Positions 1-8,370 of a stretch of 64,000 bases of DNA are shown here, piece by piece. A program made the translations under genes and the position numbers. The stretch's first letter is position 1. Each line of letters opens with the position of its first letter. Source of the DNA: Bin80 sp965220935 (GTDB lineage Bacteria; Bacteroidota; Rhodothermia; Rhodothermales; Bin80); contig OZ244857.1 of NCBI GenBank assembly GCA_965220935.1, positions 868,001 through 932,000 on the forward strand, in the 5' to 3' direction. A model generated the notes under the pieces. The model saw only the letters and a program-made list of their open reading frames with translations, did not search any database and was not told the DNA's origin.

Positions 1-565
1 GCATGAATATAGCAAAAAGGATATAAGCAATGAGTGGGACACTAAAGCCCGTCGCAATGAGAATAACCATAAATAGCACCCGGAACATAGTGGGCTCCAT
101 ATTAATACGTTTGGCCAAGCCTCCACAGACTCCTGCGAGGAATTTTTTACGGGATTTAGGTGGAAAATTCCATTTTGACTTTTGTGGAAAATCAGAATAA
201 TTTAGGCTCTTCTTAGTTGAGGCTTGACTTGGCTTTGATTTGCGAGATTCTTTTCTGTCTCTGCGTTTTGATTTATGCCTCCTTGGTAACAGTCCAAACA
301 GCAAAACTAGAATAATTCCGATGAGAGGGATCATAATAAATCCATCGGAAAAGATGTTTCCAGGAATCAAGCCAATAGTCTGCAAAATGTAAATGGCAGC
401 TGTTGCCATTAACCCAAACCCTGAGATGATGGCAGCAGTACCAGAATTACGGGGTTTCTTGGAAGAGTCTTCAAAGAGCATCTCCTCAAACTCTAAATCT
501 GATGGATGATCCTCCTTTAAATCAAGGTCGTCTAATTGTAAGGATTTGTGCTCTTTTTTTGCCAT
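1..565 (-). CDS. PspC-domain membrane protein (partial, leaves window)
   Basis: The reverse strand is open from an ATG at 565 to the window edge, giving about 188 residues without a stop. The N-terminus is acidic (MAKKEHKSLQLDDLDLKED). Two hydrophobic segments follow near residues 48-70 and 78-98, then a basic linker rich in K, R and S. The last visible part is a PspC-like domain (KFLAGVCGGLAKRI, then a hydrophobic helix). PspC proteins are inner-membrane proteins of envelope-stress (phage-shock) responses; whether this one has that role is inferred. Its ATG overlaps the stop codon of the upstream cyclo-ligase gene by one base, so the two are probably co-transcribed. The C-terminus lies outside the window. 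Confidence 0.75.
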   Translation of the reverse strand, partial: MAKKEHKSLQLDDLDLKEDHPSDLEFEEMLFEDSSKKPRNSGTAAIISGFGLMATAAIYILQTIGLIPGNIFSDGFIMIPLIGIILVLLFGLLPRRHKSKRRDRKESRKSKPSQASTKKSLNYSDFPQKSKWNFPPKSRKKFLAGVCGGLAKRINMEPTMFRVLFMVILIATGFSVPLIAYILFAIFM

Positions 566-1146
566 TAACAAGGCTTGACTTCTAACGTCTTAGTGGAGGT
601 AACAATGAGATCAACGGGAATATCATGGGATTCAGTAGGGATCAAATTCATAAGGCAAGAAGCCATGACTAATCCAATTTTATATGTCTTAACATACTCA
701 AACATATAATCATAAAAACCACATCCATACCCAATTCTGTGTCCCATGGTATCAAACCCCAGACCTGGAACTAAGGCTACATCAATATTCTCCGCCAGAA
801 TATCAGCAGATTCGATCGGTTCTGCAATTCCCCATCTGTTCATAGTTAAACTGCGTTCATCATAAAACTTTCCCCAGTGCATACGCAAAACTTCTGCATT
901 CGGTTCAGTGATTGGTAGTAAAACGGTTTTACCCTGCGCTCTAAGCCAACAATTTAGAGGTCGCAGATCTATTTCACGCGCTTGCAGTTTGGGCCAGTAA
1001 GACAGGACAGTTTTGGCATTCATCAACTCAGGGACACCTGCACATTGCAACAGAAGTTGACGGCATTCCATGCGATATTGATCTGCTGAGAGTCGGTCAC
1101 GAATTGTCCGTAAATCTGCGCGTAGATCGCTCTTTGTCAATTCCAT
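565..1146 (-). CDS. 5-formyltetrahydrofolate cyclo-ligase
   Basis: This 193-residue protein matches the 5-FCL (MTHFS) family in length and motifs. It should convert 5-formyl-THF to 5,10-methenyl-THF with ATP in the cytosol. An N-terminal helical region (LRADLRTIRDRLS) is followed by VLSYWPKLQAREID, the substrate loop near WGIAEPI, and the family signature PGLGFDTMGHRIGYGCGFYD near residues 127-146, which carries the nucleotide-binding glycines. The C-terminus DIPVDLIVTST is also typical. The start is the ATG at 1146. The stop codon overlaps the PspC-gene start, suggesting a two-gene operon. A folK gene elsewhere in the window belongs to the same cofactor network but is unlinked. Confidence 0.9.
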   Translation of the reverse strand: MELTKSDLRADLRTIRDRLSADQYRMECRQLLLQCAGVPELMNAKTVLSYWPKLQAREIDLRPLNCWLRAQGKTVLLPITEPNAEVLRMHWGKFYDERSLTMNRWGIAEPIESADILAENIDVALVPGLGFDTMGHRIGYGCGFYDYMFEYVKTYKIGLVMASCLMNLIPTESHDIPVDLIVTSTKTLEVKPC

Positions 1147-1331
1147 GTAATGATATTGTGCTACTCTGATTGATTGAATGAGGAATCATTAAATGCAAAC
1201 ACATTGACTTTTATCAATGTAGTAGGACCTCAGTAATTGTCCATCTATCTTGGGGTTAACGAGATCAAGAATTTATTTACTGATTTCATGTTCAGGAAAT
1301 TGATATCACAACGCATGATGCAGATCTGGAG

Positions 1332-4300
1332 TCAATCAGAAAAATCAATCTCCCGAAGTCCATCAACGATTGTGATGGTTTCCAGGCTCACGGTAATCAC
1401 CTTGGCAAGTAGCCTGAGCGGATAGGCTGGATCCTTCATGGTTTCAATCGCAAACCGGTTGGCATCATTTACGATCTGGCTATCTTTATCCGTTTTCACA
1501 CCTTGTCTTTCCATCACCCATGCGATGGCACTTTTACCATTGACCACATAGTCATAGGCTTCTTCGGGGATATTCTGAATCGTGATATAATCATTGTAGA
1601 TAATTTGGGTTCGGTCTTTATTGCGTCCTGTTCCAGGGTGTTTCATCTTCACGACCCGAAACCACTCCTCTGAGTTAACTTCATCGTTTGGCTCCCATCC
1701 CCCGCGTTCAAAGTCGATTGGGTATTCTTTAGCGTCCTCATAGTCAACATGGAGGTCTCCAAGTTTTCGTCCTGCTTCGGCAAGTGCCCAGAACTGCTCA
1801 GAATTTTTGGGTAATGGGATTCGGGGGAGTTCTTTGCTGAGATTGGCCGCATATTTTTCCCGATAGGACGGGACATGAAGGACACCGTAGATATAGAAGA
1901 ATAGATCATCATCCGAAAAAATGGAGGGGGCAATTTGTTTACTGAATGCACTCAAGGCAGTCTCCGAAATGGCGCTTTCACGTATGTAGCCGTAGCGGTC
2001 AGTTTGAAGATCTTTGTCTGTGATTTCGCTGGCATAGAGCGATCCTTGATCCGTAGTGGGCTTTGCATATAGCCATCTTGGAAAACACTGGCCTGACGAG
2101 ATTGTATGAAGATTTGGGATATATTTTAGCATCAGAGAGGAAAAGTTGACTGTTTCTCCCCTTCCCGTCACGCAGATCACTTTATTCTCCGCCTCTTCAT
2201 GCGGAAAGATCTGTGGCATTTGGTAGACACATTCATTCAACCGTCGGCTAAAATACATGTGGGTTTTTGTAAACGGACGATACTGGGCCATCGTCACACG
2301 CCCTTCATCCATGGATAACGCTTTGTTGTTGGCTAGATCATTTTTCAGAGCCCTTGTCCAACTAATCTTGGTTTTATCATTGTTCACAAAATTCGTGACC
2401 TCCCGTGCAGTCAATCTTCGCCCTTGCGTGTCATGTTCCAAGAGTCGTTGGCGTTCACTTTCATAAAATCGAATCATGGACTGAATATTCAGACGTAGAG
2501 CGGCTTCGGAAAAATTATAGCACCATGCATCACGTCCAGTGGCAACCCCCAGCGAGTAATTCTTGAAGATAACTTCACTCAAAGAATTCTTTTTATCTCC
2601 CAGTGCCATGAATTTCTCAAATCCAGCATCCCGCTGATTGAGCCAGTCATGGTGAACATCGGGTTTGATTTTTATCCATTGACCGATGATGCCCGTTATA
2701 CTTTTTAATTCATTGAGTTTCTGGAGCTTTTCGTTAGCACTCAGGTAATCCCCAATGTCGTAATATCTAATGTGGCAGGATTTCTGGGATGGGTGTTTGA
2801 CAAGTAATAGTACAGACGCTGCAGTTCTAACGCCAAACACATTTCCACCTTCTGTGCGTAACCGTTCTCCCTGAGTGCGCAGATTTCCCTTTAAGTTCAG
2901 AACATAAATTGACCTGAACTCTTCCTCCAAGCACCTGCGCATCCCATCCATCGCATTGCTATCCAGCCAACTGGAGTTGGTCACAAAGCCGATGACTCCA
3001 CTTTTTCCAATTCGGTCGGATACCCAACGGAGCGCTAAGATGTAGCTGTCATAGAGATTTCGTACGCTACTGGCATCAGAATATTTAGCATATGAATCTT
3101 CAATCCTTTGGCTGAGTATCGGATAGGATTGATTCTGCGCCGCATCATTCTGGCTTTTTTGCCCGGCACTCCATGGAGGATTTCCAACGATCACACGGAT
3201 CTGAGACGCTTTCTGCCGCTTGCGTTGCTCGGAATTATCAACCATGAGTTCGGCAATCTCGTCTTTTTTATCCTGCATCTCAAACGTATCGGTCAAAATG
3301 ATCCCAGGAAAACGCTCGTACGCATCTGTCCCTACCATTGCATGATAGGCATCTTCAATATTCACCGCCGCAATGTAATAGGCCAGAAGCATGATCTCAT
3401 TGGCATGAATTTCAGAGCGATACTTGCGTGGCAAAGCCTCCCGGTCAATCAAGCCATTTTGAATCATGCGGGTGATAAAGGTCCCCGTTCCTGTAAATGG
3501 ATCCAACACCTGCACGCCTTCCGATGACAGCGACTCTCCAAATTCGCTGCGCAATACGTCGTCCACAGAGTGCAAGATAAAATCAACGATCTCAATGGGC
3601 GAGTACACAACCCCCAAACGAGAGGCTGTCTTCGGAAAGGCATTCCTGAAAAACTTGTCATACAGTTCTGTGATGACCTTCTGTCGAGCCCTCGGAGTAT
3701 TGGCCGCCTTCGCCCTCCGAGCAACACTCGCATAGAACTTGTCCAAACTCTCTGCTTCTACTTCAATGTTTGCAGGCTTCAAGACATCCAGCACCAGTTG
3801 CATGCCTTTGCTGATCGGATTCTGATCTACAAAGTCTGAATCTCCATGCAAGGCTTCAAACACTGGGCGCGTGACCATGTGCTGTGCAAGCATTTCAATG
3901 GCATCCCGCTTGGAGATCCCTTCATTTAAGTCATCTTGAATCTCATCCAGAAACTCTTGAAAGACGTCCTGTGCCTCCTTGTGACGGTTCACATATCCTT
4001 CAATCCGAACAATATGCTTCTGTGCAATCTCAGCCACATCCACGGCCCACTCATCCCAGTATTTGTTCGTGCCACACTTTTCAGCAATCTTTGCACGAAT
4101 CGCAGCAGGTAAATCTCCAAATTCAATGGCCATTTGCCCTCCACCTTCGCCCGATGGTGTAGGTGGATCAGGTCCAACGACGCCATCTCCAGAAGAACCC
4201 TCTGATCTCTTTTGCCAATCGGAGAGTGAAATAATCCCTAGATGCTTACTGGACTTGCCTTCTTCTAACAGATTCAACATCGCTTCAAATCGCTCATCAT

Positions 4301-6206
4301 GCGATCGGATGGCATTGAGGACTTGCCACACAACCCGAAACGTTCGATTGTTGTCTAATTCTTCGGTTGCATTCGCACCAGAGGGAATCACGACGGGTAA
4401 GATGACATACCCCATGGATTTACTTTCAGATCGGCGCATGACGCGGCCGACGGCTTGGACCACTTCAATCTGACTTTTACGTGGCTGCATAAACAGAATG
4501 GCATCCAAGGCGGGGACATCCACGCCTTCGGATAAACACCGAACATTAGACAAGACATGGCAGACGCGGTCTTGGGGCGCAACAGAATCTAACCACTGCA
4601 ACGCATCAGTACGCGCCAATGCGCCAAAGGTCCCATCTACATGTCTGGAGTCAATACCATACTCAATCAGTTCTTCGGCTTCGGTGGTTTGTGCCTGATG
4701 GTCTCTGTACTGCTGAATCACCTCATGAAAACGCTTGGCCAGTTGTTTGGAGTACTTAATACTCTGGCAATAGGCAATAGCCCGACGCATGGACAAGATA
4801 TCTTCGCCAAATTCTTCCACATCTATTTTAGATAGTGCACGCCAACATCCAATGTATTTTCCAGCCTCACTGAGGGTAAGTTCATATTTTTCCATCGTAT
4901 CTCCAACCGCAAGAATCACGCTTTCTTCTGGAACCGTCAGAATAACCACTTTATAGTCGGTGAGCAAACCCTGTTCTACGGCTTCGCCAAATCCAATCTC
5001 GTAAAGGACGGGTCCGTAAATGTCTTTGTTTTCCATGGAGCAAAGTGCAGCATTCACTTTTCTGGCTGTATTCCGGGCTGATTCGGCATACACCTTGGGC
5101 GTGGCGGTCATGTACAGACGACGATGCGTGCGAACTTGCGCTTGATCATGGATCATCACAAAAGGACTGTCTGTTTCGGATTGTAGCCTTGCGCCTGCCG
5201 TGCGGTGGGCTTCATCACAAATCGTCAGGTCAAACTCAGGGAGACCATGCATGGATTGCGCCTTAGACACCACCGGCAACGAGTGGTAGGTTGCAAAGAT
5301 CACTGTCAGTTGACGTTTAGAGCATCGGCCAGCAGTCCGGGATAGAATAGATGCGTTGGTCGTTGCAGGGAAGGCCAGATCCAGAGCACTCATGTCAATG
5401 CGATCATCGTCAGATTTTCTTCGCCGGCCAACTTGTGCATCACTACACACGGCATAGAAGCGGAAATCAAGACGCGTATCGTTGGCCCATTCGCGTACGG
5501 TTTGAGACATCAGTGCCAGACTTGGGACCAGATACAAGACGCGACCCCCAAGTCCGATTAGATCTTCGGCAATACGCAGAGAGGTGTAGGTCTTACCAGT
5601 GCCACAGGCCATGATGAGCATTCCGCGTGATCCAGATTCACGTAACCCCTGAACTGTTTTATCGATGGCATCTATCTGATGGGGGCGGGGTGTCTTTGGT
5701 GATTGTGTGACAATCGTATGGGTCTGCACATAGTTGTCCCATTGGATTGAACTTTTTCGCAGTTCATGGAGGCCAATGCGAACAACCTCAGGCTCCTGAT
5801 CTCTGAGGGTGTTTTCTAATTTAGGACTTAAGTCTTTGCCTGTTGCATCAATGATCAGGCGGCGGGCAAAGTGCTTTCGACTGGAGTCCGCCAAAAATGA
5901 GTCTATATCCGATTTTTGCAGCGTTTTACCCTTTGCATAGAACTTGCATTGGATCGCACACCACTGCTGGGTTTCTCGTATTTTGGCAACGAGATCAATG
6001 CCAGTATCATCTATTGGAAGTCCCATCTCCTGGGCCCACTCGGCATAGGTCATGGGCGGCTCATACAACCCGCGCTGAACTGAATCATGCGTGAGAAAGA
6101 CCTTACACAGCGCCTCAAAAGCTGATCCCTTGAGGCGCTCTTTGTTATAATCACCAGCGGCGGCCTGTTCTCGCCAGTGTTCAAGAATGGTGTCTAAATT
6201 AGACAT
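1332..6206 (-). CDS. Type ISP restriction-modification enzyme (nuclease-helicase-methylase fusion)
   Basis: A single 1624-residue polypeptide carries all parts of a Type ISP R-M enzyme, the class of LlaGI/LlaBIII (about 1580 aa). In order: an Mrr-like PD-(D/E)xK nuclease at about 65-125 (D71, Q86-C-K88); a superfamily 2 helicase with Walker A CGTGKT at 201-206, DEAH at 331-334, MTATP near 366 and motif VI QAVGRVMRR near 584-592; a linker and helical coupler; an N6-adenine methyltransferase with motif I LDPFTGTGTF at 901-910 and motif IV NPPW at 1009-1012; and a C-terminal region of about 500 residues expected to hold the target-recognition domain. Such enzymes methylate one strand of an asymmetric site, translocate on unmodified DNA and cut it. 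All key motifs look intact, so it is probably active. The recognition sequence cannot be read from this. It stands alone beside decayed genes, as expected of a defence locus. Confidence 0.92.
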   Translation of the reverse strand: MSNLDTILEHWREQAAAGDYNKERLKGSAFEALCKVFLTHDSVQRGLYEPPMTYAEWAQEMGLPIDDTGIDLVAKIRETQQWCAIQCKFYAKGKTLQKSDIDSFLADSSRKHFARRLIIDATGKDLSPKLENTLRDQEPEVVRIGLHELRKSSIQWDNYVQTHTIVTQSPKTPRPHQIDAIDKTVQGLRESGSRGMLIMACGTGKTYTSLRIAEDLIGLGGRVLYLVPSLALMSQTVREWANDTRLDFRFYAVCSDAQVGRRRKSDDDRIDMSALDLAFPATTNASILSRTAGRCSKRQLTVIFATYHSLPVVSKAQSMHGLPEFDLTICDEAHRTAGARLQSETDSPFVMIHDQAQVRTHRRLYMTATPKVYAESARNTARKVNAALCSMENKDIYGPVLYEIGFGEAVEQGLLTDYKVVILTVPEESVILAVGDTMEKYELTLSEAGKYIGCWRALSKIDVEEFGEDILSMRRAIAYCQSIKYSKQLAKRFHEVIQQYRDHQAQTTEAEELIEYGIDSRHVDGTFGALARTDALQWLDSVAPQDRVCHVLSNVRCLSEGVDVPALDAILFMQPRKSQIEVVQAVGRVMRRSESKSMGYVILPVVIPSGANATEELDNNRTFRVVWQVLNAIRSHDERFEAMLNLLEEGKSSKHLGIISLSDWQKRSEGSSGDGVVGPDPPTPSGEGGGQMAIEFGDLPAAIRAKIAEKCGTNKYWDEWAVDVAEIAQKHIVRIEGYVNRHKEAQDVFQEFLDEIQDDLNEGISKRDAIEMLAQHMVTRPVFEALHGDSDFVDQNPISKGMQLVLDVLKPANIEVEAESLDKFYASVARRAKAANTPRARQKVITELYDKFFRNAFPKTASRLGVVYSPIEIVDFILHSVDDVLRSEFGESLSSEGVQVLDPFTGTGTFITRMIQNGLIDREALPRKYRSEIHANEIMLLAYYIAAVNIEDAYHAMVGTDAYERFPGIILTDTFEMQDKKDEIAELMVDNSEQRKRQKASQIRVIVGNPPWSAGQKSQNDAAQNQSYPILSQRIEDSYAKYSDASSVRNLYDSYILALRWVSDRIGKSGVIGFVTNSSWLDSNAMDGMRRCLEEEFRSIYVLNLKGNLRTQGERLRTEGGNVFGVRTAASVLLLVKHPSQKSCHIRYYDIGDYLSANEKLQKLNELKSITGIIGQWIKIKPDVHHDWLNQRDAGFEKFMALGDKKNSLSEVIFKNYSLGVATGRDAWCYNFSEAALRLNIQSMIRFYESERQRLLEHDTQGRRLTAREVTNFVNNDKTKISWTRALKNDLANNKALSMDEGRVTMAQYRPFTKTHMYFSRRLNECVYQMPQIFPHEEAENKVICVTGRGETVNFSSLMLKYIPNLHTISSGQCFPRWLYAKPTTDQGSLYASEITDKDLQTDRYGYIRESAISETALSAFSKQIAPSIFSDDDLFFYIYGVLHVPSYREKYAANLSKELPRIPLPKNSEQFWALAEAGRKLGDLHVDYEDAKEYPIDFERGGWEPNDEVNSEEWFRVVKMKHPGTGRNKDRTQIIYNDYITIQNIPEEAYDYVVNGKSAIAWVMERQGVKTDKDSQIVNDANRFAIETMKDPAYPLRLLAKVITVSLETITIVDGLREIDFSD

Positions 6207-6639
6207 GAAGAATGATAACCTTAAATATAGCGGGTAAAGGAGTAGACGCTTCTAGTCAAATACAAATATCGTTAATTTTGTGATACTGGCCAACAGTTGA
6301 ACGTATGCAATTAAAGTCGGTGAATAACTTTCTGGAACCTTTAGTCTGGCAAGGACTGAAAATATACTTGATGCTCCAAAGGAATGAACCACTAAATTAA
6401 TGTATATTTTACGGAGATGATTCTGAGAATCCACGCAATGTACCTTACCGAGTAGAAATCGTATGATCAGCGATTCATCATGTCTTTCTTGTTGCGAACG
6501 ACGATGCGGCTAACGCCCACGAGTTAATTCAGCGTTTGTCTCTGCCAGATTTTCAATGCTTTTTGTTGGGAGGAATAGTTAAGGTCGCCAGAGCCGTGCT
6601 TCATGTCGTTGAAGTTCAGACTTCAAGCATAGATGGATG
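6207..6639. other. Non-coding stretch upstream of the R-M gene
   Basis: This 430-base stretch holds no open frame with family resemblance. The short frames on both strands have no recognisable motif. It separates the start of the Type ISP gene from the decayed ATPase to its right and probably contains the R-M promoter, but no clear TAnnTTTG element was found. Confidence 0.4.
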
Positions 6640-7200
6640 GCAAAGAGTATGCGCGATCACACCATGTTTCGTGAACTGCCTGATATACTGTCGGCTTTCT
6701 CTGTATCATGCTTTTTTCAAGATTTACCAATTGTTCCCTTCGCGAAGATCACTCCAGATGGAAGATCATTGAGCGCCTGGGCCAATAGCATTACATCGCC
6801 GCCATCAAGTTTTCTGACTCGTTGCTTGGAGTAGAGGACATGTCCATTAAGGCCCAACTGCAATATATCAGTCAAACCGTTGAGTGTTAGATGCATCCAT
6901 TCTCTGTCAAGTGCCTTGCAACAGGCTCAATATAGGTAGCAAAATGCAGAGGCCATCTACAGGATTCTTTAGTGATTGCATCAACCCGCTCAGTGATATC
7001 TCCTTTATCTCCATATTCTTGTGCGAGCCATGCTTTAAAGATCAAGAAGGTAGATTCTTGGCTGAGTTGGTTAGTTCTATATCACATTTTAGATTGTCAT
7101 TGTTATCCCAATGATTCAAACACATCTGGTGTCGTCGCCAGGGATAAAATTTGTCGATCAGATGCTTCAATAATCCCCAACCGTTACTTCGTGTTCCCAA
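6640..7200 (-). pseudogene. Decayed AAA ATPase, paralogue of the gene at 59250-60437
   Basis: Reading the reverse strand across frames recovers segments collinear with the C-terminal half of the intact ATPase at 59250-60437. ESTFLIFKAWLAQEYGDKG aligns with SECAVIKDWLVKEGRAEGD; ITERVDAITKESCRWPLHF with NPWVDAIAQKTCGWPQHI; and NGLTDILQLGLNG..LYSKQRV with QGLESVNRTGLER..YYRQRA, followed by DGGDVMLLAQAL against DGDQMISLSEAI. Several frameshifts and stops separate these pieces, and the Walker A/B half is missing. It is therefore a remnant of a second copy of the family. It lies between a Type ISP R-M gene and a Panacea-domain gene. The homology was judged by eye. Confidence 0.6.
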
Positions 7201-7343
7201 GATTCAGGAGGTATGCCTGTATCAGATGATAACTTCTCAGAAAGCCGATATTTGAGCTGGCTACCATCATCATTTCTAAATTTGGATTGTGATCTTTCAC
7301 AATTATAGGTTATTCTTGATATACTCTTTATAGTAAGGCTGAA

Positions 7344-7874
7344 TCACATGATCAGGAATATGCTTTGATCCTCGGATCCAAGTAGTTCTAGTCCTTTTGC
7401 ACGACACTGATCCCAAGGCCCGCCAGACTGGTGTGTGTAGTTAATCAATTGTCCACCATCTAAATCAGAATAAATGTTATAAACCCAGTCTAAGTGACTG
7501 GTGCTTTCTTTACCTTTCTGCATAAACTCTTCAATGTCCACAGAGATGACATCTTCATATTTTGATGGATCATCCTTCCCGTACTGATATCTAGTTTTTA
7601 TATGATCAATTGTAACCAAATTGTTACCAAAAGGCTTTAAAGTGTGATATATGCCTACGACCACTGGTCCATATCTCCAAGCTTGGATACGCTTTGGACT
7701 ATTATCAAATAGCGGACGTTCCAACAAACCTAAGGTCCAACCATGCAAAATGAATGCGAGCTTGTTCACTTGGAGGGGAGTCAACCCCCATCTACCAAGT
7801 TCTTTTGCCTTGGTCAGCAAAAACGAAACCACTATACCTTCGGTGGCGACGGGTTGAATATATTTATGAGACAT
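7344..7874 (-). CDS. Panacea (DUF4065/SocA-like) domain protein
   Basis: The 176-residue frame from the ATG at 7874 contains VSFLLTKAKELGRWGLTPLQVNKLAFILHGW near residues 15-45, then RIQAWRYGPVVVGIYHTLK. This is the signature of the Panacea domain (SocA/GepA-like, DUF4065). The domain is found in proteolysis adaptors such as SocA and in antitoxins paired with many unrelated toxins. An upstream ATG at 7919 is in frame, but its extra 15 residues do not look conserved, so the inner start was chosen. There is no Shine-Dalgarno site. No intact toxin-like gene adjoins it; the flanks hold pseudogenes. It may be an orphan antitoxin or have lost its partner. Confidence 0.75.
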   Translation of the reverse strand: MSHKYIQPVATEGIVVSFLLTKAKELGRWGLTPLQVNKLAFILHGWTLGLLERPLFDNSPKRIQAWRYGPVVVGIYHTLKPFGNNLVTIDHIKTRYQYGKDDPSKYEDVISVDIEEFMQKGKESTSHLDWVYNIYSDLDGGQLINYTHQSGGPWDQCRAKGLELLGSEDQSIFLIM

Positions 7875-8001
7875 TTGATAAAGAACATAAACCCATGAGT
7901 AGCAATAAAGGTGCTCCAATAGGACCAGTTGAAAGTTTAATCACTAAAGTTATACAATAGTTAGAATACCAATCATTCGGACTAACAACATACCCGCATG
8001 A

Positions 8002-8190
8002 CTATGATAAGATTCCATGAATTACTTTTCCACCCACATCTTGTAAGCGGATATCTCGCCCACTAAACCGATGTGTCAAATATTCGTGCTCAAACCCCAA
8101 TAAATACAACATGGTTGCATGCAGATCATGGATGGTTTTATCTTCTTGTCAACCACACGATAACCACAATCATCCATCGCTCCTTAGGAC
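8002..8190 (-). pseudogene. C-terminal fragment of a DUF1501 protein
   Basis: The reverse strand reads TIHDLHATMLYLLGFEHE, then LTHRFSGRDIRLQDVGGKV, then IHGILS and a TAG at 8004-8002. This is the conserved tail of the DUF1501 (sulfatase-like, Tat-exported) family. Just upstream AMDDCGYRVVDK fits the same family but in another frame, so a single-base frameshift lies near 8150. The rest of a gene that normally has about 450 codons is gone. DUF1501 genes usually follow a DUF1553 cytochrome-type gene in Planctomycetes and Rhodothermota; none is present here. This is a deletion relic. Confidence 0.65.
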
Positions 8191-8370
8191 ATCGTAAGCA
8201 TTGAGTCTTCTGAGAAAATCTTTGAAATTACACGATCTTCAATTCATCATCCCAGAAGAATTGATGACAACAGCGTCCTATCTCCGAAATTTATGACTTC
8301 TCTCAACAATATAGGCAGAAGATTAATTTCCAACATGTTTCATGAACTTGATTATGATGACTTGAGCGAG

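Noticed and set aside
1237..1425. Plus-strand ORF opposite the end of the Type ISP gene
   Set aside because: It overlaps the R-M gene's C-terminal codons and shows no family features; treated as a shadow.
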